Of a stretch of 64,000 nt of DNA, positions 26,186 to 34,572 are shown in pieces. The notes beneath the pieces were generated by a model, which saw nothing but the letters and a program-made list of their open reading frames with translations, was not told the origin of the DNA and ran no database searches. The position numbers were made by a program, and so were the translations under genes. How positions within the stretch are numbered: the first letter of the stretch is position 1; every line of letters starts with the position of its first letter. The stretch is from Methyloversatilis sp. (lineage in GTDB: Bacteria > Pseudomonadota > Gammaproteobacteria > Burkholderiales > Rhodocyclaceae): assembly GCF_030698125.1 (NCBI RefSeq), contig NZ_JAUYNV010000008.1:62001-126000 (forward strand), read 5' to 3'.

Positions 26186-27265
26186 CTATTGATCCGCCAG
26201 CCCGGGGAACAGCCAGTCGCCGCCGCCCGACGACCAGGGCTGGACATGTACCCGCGGCGGGCGCTTCAGCGTGGACGATGGTGACTCGCCGAACAGCGCC
26301 TTGTAGTAGGACGAGAACATGCCCATATGCCAGAAGCCCCACTTGCAGGCGGCACTGCCGACCGACATGGTCGGGCCGCCGTGCAGCAGGTCCTTGCGCA
26401 CGCCGTGCAGGCGCACGTAGCGCAGGAAGGTGACCGGGCTGATGCCCAGCACGTTGATGAATGCGTGGTGCAGGCCGCGCCGGCTCATCTTCAGGTGTGC
26501 GCTCAGATCGCTGACCGAAGGCGGCGCGTCGCGGTTGGCGAGTATGTACTGGCGTGCGCGTTCGACGATGGCGCGGTGAATGGCGTGGCCGCCGCGGCTG
26601 CGTTCGGCTTTATCGGAGATCGACAGCAGCGCCGTGAGCGATGCGTTGATGATGGATTCCGACACCGCCTGGCATGAGGCGGCGTGCCGCAGAACCTCGG
26701 GCGTCGCCTGCACGCAACACATGACCTCGTGCAGCACCTGCCGGTAACGCATTGCTGCGCCCGAGTGCAGGGTCTGCATCTGCGTTCGCGCCAGCACGCT
26801 CGCCACTTCACTGGCCACCTCGCGCCCCAGCACCGATTCGGCGTAGGTCTCCAGGGTATCGGCGTCGATCACGGCAACGAAGATGTCGGACATCCTGGGC
26901 GTACGGAAGTGAAGTTCCTCGCCCGGCAGCAGTGTCAGCAGGCTGTCGCGCTGGACTTCCTGCGCCTGCCAGTAACCTTCCGGATGCACGTTCATCGGCA
27001 CGCCGACGGTGTAGGACGACGGACGCGGATGGCCCTTCTCGTCGATCACCTGGTCCATCGATTCGCGGAACAGTTGCACCGGGCCGGTCGTCATTTCGAC
27101 GATACGACCGCGAAACTCGCCGCTGGTCAGCTGCATGTACTCCTGTGACCACTGCGGCAGGCTGTCCGCGTGCTGGCAAGGGTCCTCGGTGACGAAACAG
27201 CACAACTGGGGCACGACTGGCTGCCCATGCGATAGCGTCTCGCCGGTGGATTCAACGGTATTCAC
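26186..27265 (-). CDS. qhpR: AraC-family regulator divergent from the quinohemoprotein amine dehydrogenase operon (QhpR-like)
   Basis: A 359-residue regulator. An effector domain of the ligand-binding type (about residues 1-240) precedes a C-terminal double helix-turn-helix (PPSVSDLSAHLKMSRRGLHHAFINVLGISPVTFLRYVRLHGVRKDLL). The GTG at 27265 has AAGGGAG upstream; a longer N-terminus would lack similarity. QHNDH operons in Paracoccus are activated by an AraC-type protein, QhpR. Here the gene is divergent from qhpA across about 380 bp, which fits that role. The symbol is assigned from context. Confidence 0.78.
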   Translation of the reverse strand: MNTVESTGETLSHGQPVVPQLCCFVTEDPCQHADSLPQWSQEYMQLTSGEFRGRIVEMTTGPVQLFRESMDQVIDEKGHPRPSSYTVGVPMNVHPEGYWQAQEVQRDSLLTLLPGEELHFRTPRMSDIFVAVIDADTLETYAESVLGREVASEVASVLARTQMQTLHSGAAMRYRQVLHEVMCCVQATPEVLRHAASCQAVSESIINASLTALLSISDKAERSRGGHAIHRAIVERARQYILANRDAPPSVSDLSAHLKMSRRGLHHAFINVLGISPVTFLRYVRLHGVRKDLLHGGPTMSVGSAACKWGFWHMGMFSSYYKALFGESPSSTLKRPPRVHVQPWSSGGGDWLFPGLADQ

Positions 27266-27646
27266 GCTCACTCCCTTCGCCGCTCGTGACCGGCGCAACC
27301 CCTGCTGCGTGGCAGTACGGATGACGCTTCGTGAAGATGGCGGCGTTCGTTGTATCGGCGGGCCTGCGAACGTCTGCACCGGTTGCTGGCCGGCGCGTCC
27401 GGAACCCTCTGAAACCGATGGTAGGCCCGGCGCCCGGGCTCGGCAATACGCGGCCCGACATCATCCGGACGAACGGGCCGATTCTTGATATTGCGGACGG
27501 AACCTCTGGCCGGTTCGCGATAACGCCCGTGCCCACCCCACTCCTATAGTCGATCAACGGCCGGCGGGCTCCGCCAACGCCGTGATCAACAGACGCCGCG
27601 CAGTCAGCGAGCGGCCTTCATCGCCCAACAACTCAAGAGGTACTCG
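27266..27646. promoter_or_regulatory. Divergent regulatory region between the AraC regulator and qhpA
   Basis: This 381-bp stretch holds no convincing gene. TATAGT at 27545-27550 is a fair -10 for qhpA about 100 bp upstream of its start. The -35 region there is poor, as expected for an activator-dependent promoter. I see no obvious direct-repeat activator site by eye. CAAGAGGTACTCG supplies a weak ribosome-binding site for qhpA. Confidence 0.35.
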
Positions 27647-29260
27647 ATGCACAGAACAGTACTCAGCAGGACGTCGCCGCGTGCGCTTGCGCTCGCTGCC
27701 GGCCTGGTCACCCAGCTCTACGTCGGGGGCGCCCATGCGGTCGCTCCGGCGCGCGAGGCACTGGTCAACACCAAGTGCGCATCCTGTCACACCGCCAAGG
27801 GGGACGGCAGGTGGGACCGCATCAGTGAAAGCCGTCGCACACCGGAAGGTTGGGATATGACGGTCGCGCGCATGGGCTTCGCTCACGGCGTGAAGATGAC
27901 GCATGACGAGCGCAGCGCCATCGTCAAATACCTCTCGGATGCCTACGGGTTGTCGCCGGACGAATCGGCGGCGCACCGCTACATCGTTGACCGTACGCCC
28001 AGCGTGGTCGAGCACCCGGAGAACAAGCTGATCGGCGACACCTGCGCGCGCTGCCACTCCTACGGGCGCATCGCGGTACAGCGCCGCACCGAGGCGGACT
28101 GGCGCAAGCTGGTGCACTTCCACGTCGGCCAGTTTCCGGCCATCGAAATCCAGGCCGGCGGCCGCGATCGAAACTGGTTCGACATCGCCGTCGGCGACGC
28201 CTCGGTCGAGCTGGGCAAGGTGTATGGCTTCGAGTCCGACAGCTGGAACAAGTGGAAGGCGCAGAAGCCGGCCGACGCGAGCGGCAACTGGCGCCTGGTC
28301 GGCCACAAGCCGGGCGCCGGCGCCTACGAAGGCACGGCCACCGTAACGCGCACCGGCAACGACGCCTATTCGGTCAGCATGACCGTGCGCTACGAGAACG
28401 GCACGAGCGAACAGCTGACCGGATCGGCCCTCGTCTACACCGGTCACGAATGGCGCGCGACGCTGAAAAGCGGCGAACGCGAAATCAACCAGGTCATGAC
28501 GCTGGCCGACGGCGGCCGTGCGCTGTCCGGTCGCTGGTTCGAGTCGGGTTACGACGCGATAGGCGGGGTGCTGCGTGCAGTCCGTGCGGACGGTGCACAG
28601 CCCGCCGTGCTGTCGGTGCAGCCGGCCGCGCTGAAGGCGGGTACTCGCAGTCGCCTGGTCATCAACGGCGTCGGTCTCGACGGCGACGTGAGTCTGGGCA
28701 GTGGCGTGAAGGTGCTGTCGGTGGCCGAGCGCAGCCTTGATCGCGTAGTGGTCGAGGTCGAGTCGGCGAAGGACGCGGTCAGCGGCCCGCGCGAAGTGAA
28801 GGTTGGCGACGCACGCAGCGGCGAAGCGCTCAAGGTCTATCAGCGCATCGACTACGTGAAGATCACGCCCGACCATCCGATGGCCCGTGTCGGCGGCAAC
28901 GGCGGCTCGATGAACAAGGTGCCGGCCCAGCTGGAGGCGCTGGCCTACACCGTAGGGCCTGACGGGAAGCAGGGCACTGCCGACGATCTGTTGCTCGGTG
29001 CCATGCCCGCAGCCTGGTCCTTCGACAACCTGAACAAGGTTGCCGCCGAGATGAAGGACGCCAGATTCGCTGGCCGCATCGACCAGAACGGCCTGTTCAT
29101 GACCAACGATGCGGGTCCCAACCCGCAGCGCAAGTACCGCACCAACAACGCGGGCGAGCTGAAGGTGACCGCAGCGGTCAAGGACGGCACCCGCACGGTC
29201 AAGGCCACTGCGCCGCTGATCGTGACGGTGCAGCGCTTCAATGATCCCCCGATCCGCTGA
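27647..29260 (+). CDS. qhpA: Quinohemoprotein amine dehydrogenase alpha subunit (diheme)
   Basis: A 537-residue periplasmic subunit with a signal peptide (about residues 1-31). The diheme cytochrome domain carries CASCH (residues 44-48) and CARCH (133-137). Three beta-rich domains follow, as in the Paracoccus and Pseudomonas enzymes. It accepts electrons from the CTQ cofactor in the gamma subunit during oxidation of primary amines to aldehydes and ammonia. It is the first gene of the qhp operon. Confidence 0.95.
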   Translation: MHRTVLSRTSPRALALAAGLVTQLYVGGAHAVAPAREALVNTKCASCHTAKGDGRWDRISESRRTPEGWDMTVARMGFAHGVKMTHDERSAIVKYLSDAYGLSPDESAAHRYIVDRTPSVVEHPENKLIGDTCARCHSYGRIAVQRRTEADWRKLVHFHVGQFPAIEIQAGGRDRNWFDIAVGDASVELGKVYGFESDSWNKWKAQKPADASGNWRLVGHKPGAGAYEGTATVTRTGNDAYSVSMTVRYENGTSEQLTGSALVYTGHEWRATLKSGEREINQVMTLADGGRALSGRWFESGYDAIGGVLRAVRADGAQPAVLSVQPAALKAGTRSRLVINGVGLDGDVSLGSGVKVLSVAERSLDRVVVEVESAKDAVSGPREVKVGDARSGEALKVYQRIDYVKITPDHPMARVGGNGGSMNKVPAQLEALAYTVGPDGKQGTADDLLLGAMPAAWSFDNLNKVAAEMKDARFAGRIDQNGLFMTNDAGPNPQRKYRTNNAGELKVTAAVKDGTRTVKATAPLIVTVQRFNDPPIR

Positions 29261-29287
29261 GTGCGGGCCATCACCGGAAAAGCCATC

Positions 29288-30730
29288 ATGACCGAAGCCA
29301 ATCTGCTTTACGTCGATACGCACGCCTTCCACGACGTGGATGTGAAGGGCCGGCGCGTGCTGCTGCACGTGCCCAGCACCGGCATCTTCGATCTGGACGG
29401 TGTGACGGCCGAGGTGCTCGATTTCGTGCGGCCGATGACGACCGTGAGTTTCGAGGCGCTGCTGCAACGCTTCTCGGGCAACGGTTCGCCGACGCTGATC
29501 GCCGGCGCGATCGAGGATCTGAAGTCGCTGGGTGTGCTGCGCGGCGGCCCTGCCGTGGCCGACCGCGGTGCAGGGATCAGCGTGACCGAATTTCCGCTCA
29601 GCACCATCGTGCTGAACGTGAATACCGGCTGCAACCTGAGCTGCACCTATTGCTACAAGGAAGACCTGACCACCCCGTCCAGGGGCGAGAAGCTCGACTT
29701 CGACAAGGCGAAGAAGAGCATCGAACTGCTGCTGAAGGAAGGGGCGAAACGCGACCGCGTCAACGTGGTGTTCTTCGGCGGCGAGCCGCTGTCGAACATG
29801 CGGCTGATCAAGGCGGTCACCGCCTACGCGGAGGAGCGCTGCCGCGAGGAAGGGAAACAGGTCGACTTCTCGCTCACCACCAACGCCACGCTGCTCACCG
29901 AAGAGATCGCCGACTGGTTCAACGAGCACTCGTTCGGCATCTCGATCAGCATGGACGGCCCGCAGGCGGTGCATGACCTGCGCCGCAAGACCGTAGGCGG
30001 CAAGGGCACCTACGAGGTGGTGGCAAAGAAGGCGCGCATGCTGCTGTCGCGCTACACCTCGCGGGCGGTCGGTGCGCGGGTCACGCTGACCGCAGGCTAT
30101 TCCGACGTGGCGGCCATCCACCATCACCTGAAGGACGAACTCGGCTTCGCCGAAGTGGGCTTCGCGCCGGTCACCAGCAACCCGGTCACCACCTTCAATC
30201 TGGTCGGTGACGAGCTGCGCGCGGTGTTCGACGCGATGAAGACGCTGGGCCGCGAATACGTCGCCGCCGCGGTCGAGGGCCGGAACATCGGCTTCTCGAA
30301 CATGCACCAGATGCTGTCCGACCTGTACGAGGGGCGCCGCAAGGCGCTGCCCTGCGGTGCCGGCATCGGCCTGCTGGCGGTCGACCACAAGGGCGACCTG
30401 AACCTCTGCCACCGCTTCACCGGCTCGGCGCTGCCGACCTTCGGCAACGTCGATACCGGCATCGCCAAGGTGGAACTGGGAGCCTTCCTGGAAGCCGCGC
30501 TCGACCGTTCCGAGCGCGGCTGTTCGACCTGCCGCATCCGCAATCTCTGCTCGGGCGGTTGCTACCACGAGTCCTACGCCAACTTCAGTGACCCGCATTC
30601 GCCCGTTTATCACTACTGCGAACTGCTCAGGGAGTGGGTCGATTTCGGCATCGAGGCCTATCTCGAAATCCTCGAAAAGAACCCCGCCTTCCTCCACAAG
30701 CATGTCGCGAACAGGAGCTCCGAACTATGA
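29288..30730 (+). CDS. qhpD: Radical SAM maturase QhpD
   Basis: A 480-residue radical SAM enzyme with CNLSCTYC at residues 115-122 (the CxxxCxxC cluster) and a C-terminal SPASM-like cysteine-rich region ([19 protein letters not shown]). QhpD forms the intramolecular Cys-to-Asp/Glu thioether bonds in the gamma subunit in the cytoplasm before export. ATG 29288 is preferred over an in-frame start at 29261. Its stop overlaps the qhpC start (ATGA), consistent with the tight pairing of maturase and substrate. Confidence 0.95.
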   Translation: MTEANLLYVDTHAFHDVDVKGRRVLLHVPSTGIFDLDGVTAEVLDFVRPMTTVSFEALLQRFSGNGSPTLIAGAIEDLKSLGVLRGGPAVADRGAGISVTEFPLSTIVLNVNTGCNLSCTYCYKEDLTTPSRGEKLDFDKAKKSIELLLKEGAKRDRVNVVFFGGEPLSNMRLIKAVTAYAEERCREEGKQVDFSLTTNATLLTEEIADWFNEHSFGISISMDGPQAVHDLRRKTVGGKGTYEVVAKKARMLLSRYTSRAVGARVTLTAGYSDVAAIHHHLKDELGFAEVGFAPVTSNPVTTFNLVGDELRAVFDAMKTLGREYVAAAVEGRNIGFSNMHQMLSDLYEGRRKALPCGAGIGLLAVDHKGDLNLCHRFTGSALPTFGNVDTGIAKVELGAFLEAALDRSERGCSTCRIRNLCSGGCYHESYANFSDPHSPVYHYCELLREWVDFGIEAYLEILEKNPAFLHKHVANRSSEL

Positions 30731-31047
30731 ACCGCTTGAAACCGCTGAACCGCAAGGCCCACCAGATCGAAGCAGCCCCGAACGAGGAGGCGGTCGAGAA
30801 GGTGGTCGCGATGACCGCCGCCGTTGCCGGCTGCTCCACAACTTTCGATCCGGGCTGGGAACTGGACCCCTTCCTTGGCGTGGCCGGTCTGTGCCAGCCG
30901 ATGGAAGCCGACTTGTACGGCTGTTCCGACCCCTGCTGGTGGCCGGCCCAGGTGCCGGACACGCTGCACAACTACCCGGACTGGAACACCGGGAAGGACG
31001 ACGCTGCGCGCGATTGGAACACGCTGCAGAGCGTGTTCCCGAAATAA
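30727..31047 (+). CDS. qhpC: Quinohemoprotein amine dehydrogenase gamma subunit (CTQ-bearing peptide)
   Basis: A 106-residue precursor. The leader (about residues 1-28) is followed by a core with every known cross-link residue at canonical spacing: C36-E45, C56-D62 and C70-D78 thioether pairs, and C66 with W72 for the cysteine tryptophylquinone cofactor. The leader is known to be removed by QhpE after QhpD acts. Context is ideal: maturase upstream, beta subunit downstream. The modification pattern is deduced from the aligned spacing. Confidence 0.95.
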   Translation: MNRLKPLNRKAHQIEAAPNEEAVEKVVAMTAAVAGCSTTFDPGWELDPFLGVAGLCQPMEADLYGCSDPCWWPAQVPDTLHNYPDWNTGKDDAARDWNTLQSVFPK

Positions 31048-31079
31048 GCCTGCGAATGCAAACGGAGGAATACCTGCTC

Positions 31080-32189
31080 ATGAAGATCAAGACCACGGCG
31101 GCCGCACTGGCCGCCAGCTTCGGCGTCGCACTGTTCGGCGCCCTCCCGGCCACAGCCCTCGCGGCCAAGGACTACCTGGTGACCGCCGCGCGCCCCAACC
31201 TCGTGTTCGTGATGGACGCGAAGGAACGCAAGGTGGTGAAGACGCACACCATTCCGAACACCTCGATGGGCAACAGCCCGATCACGCTGGTGCATTCGCG
31301 TGACGGCAAGACCGCCTACGTCATCCACAACCGCTGGGAAACCGTGTCCGGCATCGATCTGGACAGCGGCAAGGAAGTGTTCCGCGCCGAACTGTCCGGC
31401 GGCGACATCCGCGGCAAGTCTCCCTTCCCGATGGACCTGAGTCCGGATGGCAAGGAACTGGCCGTCTATGTGAATCCGACCCAACTGCTGCCGGGCGAGT
31501 ACAAGGTGCTCGATCCCTACATCGCGATCTACCGCACCGACGCCGGCACCGACGCCGAGCCGGCACGCAAGCTCAAGGTGCCGCGCCGCGTGTCCACGCT
31601 GGCCTGGTCGGCAAAGGGCGACACGCTGTACGCCTTCAGCTGGGACATGCTCAAGCTCGACCCGCAGACCGGCGCGGTCAAAGGAAAGCACCCGTGGCGC
31701 AGCTGGAAGAACGGCGAGCAGGGCGAGCCGGACACGCTGGCAATCTGGCCGCAGTGGGAACAGACCAATGTGTTCGCCACGCCCTACTACGTTGCCTACG
31801 CGAACAAGCCGGAAGGCGATCCGTCAGCACTCCGCGCCGGCATCTGGACGCTTGACCTCGAAAAGGACACGGTGCATTTCAAGGAGTTCGAGAATGCCGG
31901 CGTCGTGCTGTTCTCGAGCGTGGTGAACCCGGTGCGCCGCGACGAAACCTATACCGTCTATACCCAGCTCACCAAGGTGAACACGAAGACCGGCAGGATG
32001 GACCGCGTCGATCTCGACCACACCTACTACAACGTGAATGTGTCGAGCGACGGCAAGGAGCTGTACATCGGCGGCACCCAGGGCGACATCGCGGTGTATG
32101 ACAGCGCCACGCTGAAGCGCATCGGCAACATCCGCACGCCGGGCGGTGGCGATCAGGTACTCACCTCGCTGCGCATCTTCCAGCGCTGA
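31080..32189 (+). CDS. qhpB: Quinohemoprotein amine dehydrogenase beta subunit (beta-propeller)
   Basis: A 369-residue periplasmic seven-bladed propeller subunit with signal peptide (about residues 1-29, ending ATALAA). Propeller repeats such as LVHSRDGKTAYVI, MDLSPDGKELAVY, LAWSAKGDTLYAF and NVSSDGKELYIGG are visible. It helps to form the active site around the gamma subunit. ATG 31080 follows GGAGG (31064-31068); an upstream ATG at 31056 would have no site. Confidence 0.94.
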   Translation: MKIKTTAAALAASFGVALFGALPATALAAKDYLVTAARPNLVFVMDAKERKVVKTHTIPNTSMGNSPITLVHSRDGKTAYVIHNRWETVSGIDLDSGKEVFRAELSGGDIRGKSPFPMDLSPDGKELAVYVNPTQLLPGEYKVLDPYIAIYRTDAGTDAEPARKLKVPRRVSTLAWSAKGDTLYAFSWDMLKLDPQTGAVKGKHPWRSWKNGEQGEPDTLAIWPQWEQTNVFATPYYVAYANKPEGDPSALRAGIWTLDLEKDTVHFKEFENAGVVLFSSVVNPVRRDETYTVYTQLTKVNTKTGRMDRVDLDHTYYNVNVSSDGKELYIGGTQGDIAVYDSATLKRIGNIRTPGGGDQVLTSLRIFQR

Positions 32190-32194
32190 GCGGC

Positions 32195-33925
32195 ATGAGG
32201 GCAGAAGCACTGCATGTGCCCGCGGCGGGCGTCGCGCCGGCCGCGGCGGCGCCTGCGGCGCAGGGCGGCCGTCGTCTCGGCGCGCTCTACCGCTGGGCAG
32301 GCGACTTCATCCGGCCCGAGTGGCCGGCGCTGGCCGCCGTGCTTCTGCTGTCCACGCTGGCCGTGCTGGCCGGGCTGGCCCAGCCGCTGCTGACCCGGGC
32401 GCTGATCGACGACGGCATCCTCGCGCACGATCGCGCGGCGGTGCTGGCGAGCGGCGGCTGGATGGTCGGGCTGGCGCTGTTCGCGCTGGCGGTCGGCTTC
32501 GCCTGCCGCCGCATCCACGTGGCGGCGTCGGCCCGCATTCTCCACCGCATGCGCGAATCGCTGTTCGCGCATGTGCTGCGGCTGTCGCCGGCCTTCTTCG
32601 CGCGCATGCGCCAGGGCGACCTGCTGACGCGGCTGGAAGGCGATCTGGGCGAAGTGCAGCGCTTCGCGGTCGACGCCGTGCTGTCGGCGATCAATTCGGT
32701 GCTCACGCTGATCGGCACCGTCGTGCTGCTCTGGCTGCTCAGTCCCAAGCTCGCGTTTTTCCTCGCACTGTTGATGGTGCTCAACAGCATCGTGTTGTCC
32801 TGGGTGCGACCGCGCATCGAGAAGCTGTCGCAACAGTCGCGCGACGCCGGTGTCGAGGTGTCGAGCTTCCTGGTCGAGAAGATCGGCGCGGTGCGCTGCA
32901 TACAGACGCACGCCGCCGAGAAGCGCGAGCGGGAACAACTTGGTGCGCTGCACGGCACGGTGCGCGAGCGTCTGCTGTCGCTGCAGCTGTTCGGCTATCT
33001 GGGCGGCGCCTTTCCCAATCTGCTGCTGTCGCTGGCGGTAATCGGCATCTTCGTCGGCGGCAGCCTGTCGATGCTGGCCGGCGAGGCGCTGACGCTGGGT
33101 ACGCTGGTTGCCTTCGCCACCTGCGTGCAGCGCGCCAGCGCGCCGCTGCATGCGCTGATGGGGCTCTACCTGCAGTGGCAGCGCGTGAAGGTCGGCCTGA
33201 ACCGCGTCGACGAACTGCGCGCGCTCGACGTGCCGGACGATGCGGCTCCCTTGCCGGGCAACGCCTTCCCGGTCGGCGACCTGATGGTGCGCGACCTCGC
33301 CTTCACCTATCCGGGTGCCGCGCGCGCGGCCTTCTCCGGACTGAATCTGACCATTCCCGCCGGTGCGCGCGTGTGGCTGCGCGGTGACTCGGGCAGCGGC
33401 AAGTCCACCTTCATCGATCTGCTGCACCGCCACTTCGAACCGTCGGCCGGCTGGATGTCCATCGGCGGCGTGAACCTGAAAGCCATCGACCGCGCGACGC
33501 TGCGTCGGCACATTGTCGTGGTGTCGCAGGAGGCGGTGCTGTTCACCGGCTCGCTGCTCGACAACATCCGCTACGGCCGGCCTGACGCGAGTCGCGACGA
33601 GGTCGGGCAGGCGGCGCAGGCGGCCGGCGTGAGCGACTTCCTGTCGCGTCTGCCCGACGGGCTGGACGCCATGGTCGGACCGCGCGGCGCCTCGCTGTCC
33701 GGCGGCGAGCGGCAGCGGGTCGCGCTGGCGCGCGCGCTGCTGATGTTGCCGGCCCTGCTGGTGATCGACGAGGGCATCTCCTCGCTCGACGGCGCGCTCG
33801 AACTGCGCACGCTGGCGGCGATCGACGCGCTGCTGCCGCAGGCGACGCGCATCGTGGTGAGCCACCGTGACCTGTCGCAGCTCGCCTTCGACCGCGTCAT
33901 CGATTTTCCGCAGGCCGCCGCATGA
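32195..33925 (+). CDS. qhpF: ABC transporter fused permease/ATPase QhpF
   Basis: A 576-residue half-transporter: membrane domain with about six helices (residues 30-310), then an ATPase domain with Walker A GDSGSGKST, signature SLSGGERQR and Walker B ALLVIDE. QhpF is the dedicated exporter thought to move the cross-linked gamma subunit to the periplasm. It starts five bases after qhpB and its stop overlaps qhpE (ATGA). Confidence 0.93.
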   Translation: MRAEALHVPAAGVAPAAAAPAAQGGRRLGALYRWAGDFIRPEWPALAAVLLLSTLAVLAGLAQPLLTRALIDDGILAHDRAAVLASGGWMVGLALFALAVGFACRRIHVAASARILHRMRESLFAHVLRLSPAFFARMRQGDLLTRLEGDLGEVQRFAVDAVLSAINSVLTLIGTVVLLWLLSPKLAFFLALLMVLNSIVLSWVRPRIEKLSQQSRDAGVEVSSFLVEKIGAVRCIQTHAAEKREREQLGALHGTVRERLLSLQLFGYLGGAFPNLLLSLAVIGIFVGGSLSMLAGEALTLGTLVAFATCVQRASAPLHALMGLYLQWQRVKVGLNRVDELRALDVPDDAAPLPGNAFPVGDLMVRDLAFTYPGAARAAFSGLNLTIPAGARVWLRGDSGSGKSTFIDLLHRHFEPSAGWMSIGGVNLKAIDRATLRRHIVVVSQEAVLFTGSLLDNIRYGRPDASRDEVGQAAQAAGVSDFLSRLPDGLDAMVGPRGASLSGGERQRVALARALLMLPALLVIDEGISSLDGALELRTLAAIDALLPQATRIVVSHRDLSQLAFDRVIDFPQAAA

Positions 33926-34572
33926 CCGTCGTCGTTCGCGTGGGTCTGCTCGACGGTGCGCTGGACCGCAGCATCGGCGACGCGGTGTACGCCGTGTCCG
34001 GCGGCGCGCCGCTGGGCGCCAACGCGCGCGACCACGGCAGCCAGATCGCGCGCTGCGTGCTCGCGCACGCACCGCAGGCGCGGCTGGCGGTGGCGCAGGT
34101 GTTCGGGAGCAGCCGTGAAACCACGGTCGACGCAGTGCTCGACGGCCTCTACTGGCTGATCGGGCAGGGCGTGCAACTGATCAATATGAGCTTCGGCATG
34201 CCGACTGCCAGCCCACGCTTGGCGCAGGCCTGTCGCGACGCCGCCGACGCCGGCATCGTGCTGGTCGCCTCGGCGCCGGCGCGCGGTGCGCCGGTGTATC
34301 CGGCCGCCTTCGCACAGTGCATCGCGGTGACCGGCGACGCGCGCTGCGCATCAGGCGACGTGTCGTGGCTGGCGACCGCCGTGGCCGATTTTGGCACTCA
34401 CCCGCTGATCGAACCCGGCCGCCCGGAGCACGGCGGCGGCGCCAGCATCGCCGCCGCGCGGATGAGCGGGCTGATTGCCGCGCTGCTTGCGCAGGGCGTC
34501 GCGTCGGATGATCTGCGCGCGCGGCTGCAGCGAGCGGCGATCCATGTCGGACCGGAGCGCCGTCATGCGTGA
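33922..34572 (+). CDS. qhpE: Subtilisin-like serine protease QhpE
   Basis: A 216-residue S8-type protease with catalytic residues D11 (GLLDGAL), H38 (RDHGSQ) and S175 (GGGASIAAARMSG). The Ser motif reads GAS where subtilisins have GTS. There is no signal peptide, so it acts in the cytoplasm, where it removes the leader of the gamma subunit. It overlaps the next gene by 8 bp. Confidence 0.9.
   Translation: MTVVVRVGLLDGALDRSIGDAVYAVSGGAPLGANARDHGSQIARCVLAHAPQARLAVAQVFGSSRETTVDAVLDGLYWLIGQGVQLINMSFGMPTASPRLAQACRDAADAGIVLVASAPARGAPVYPAAFAQCIAVTGDARCASGDVSWLATAVADFGTHPLIEPGRPEHGGGASIAAARMSGLIAALLAQGVASDDLRARLQRAAIHVGPERRHA

Noticed and set aside
27554-30703. A 1049-codon open frame on the minus strand across qhpA and qhpD
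   Set aside because: It is antisense to two well-identified genes, has low-complexity His/Arg/Val-rich composition typical of the complement of high-GC coding DNA, and shows no domain.
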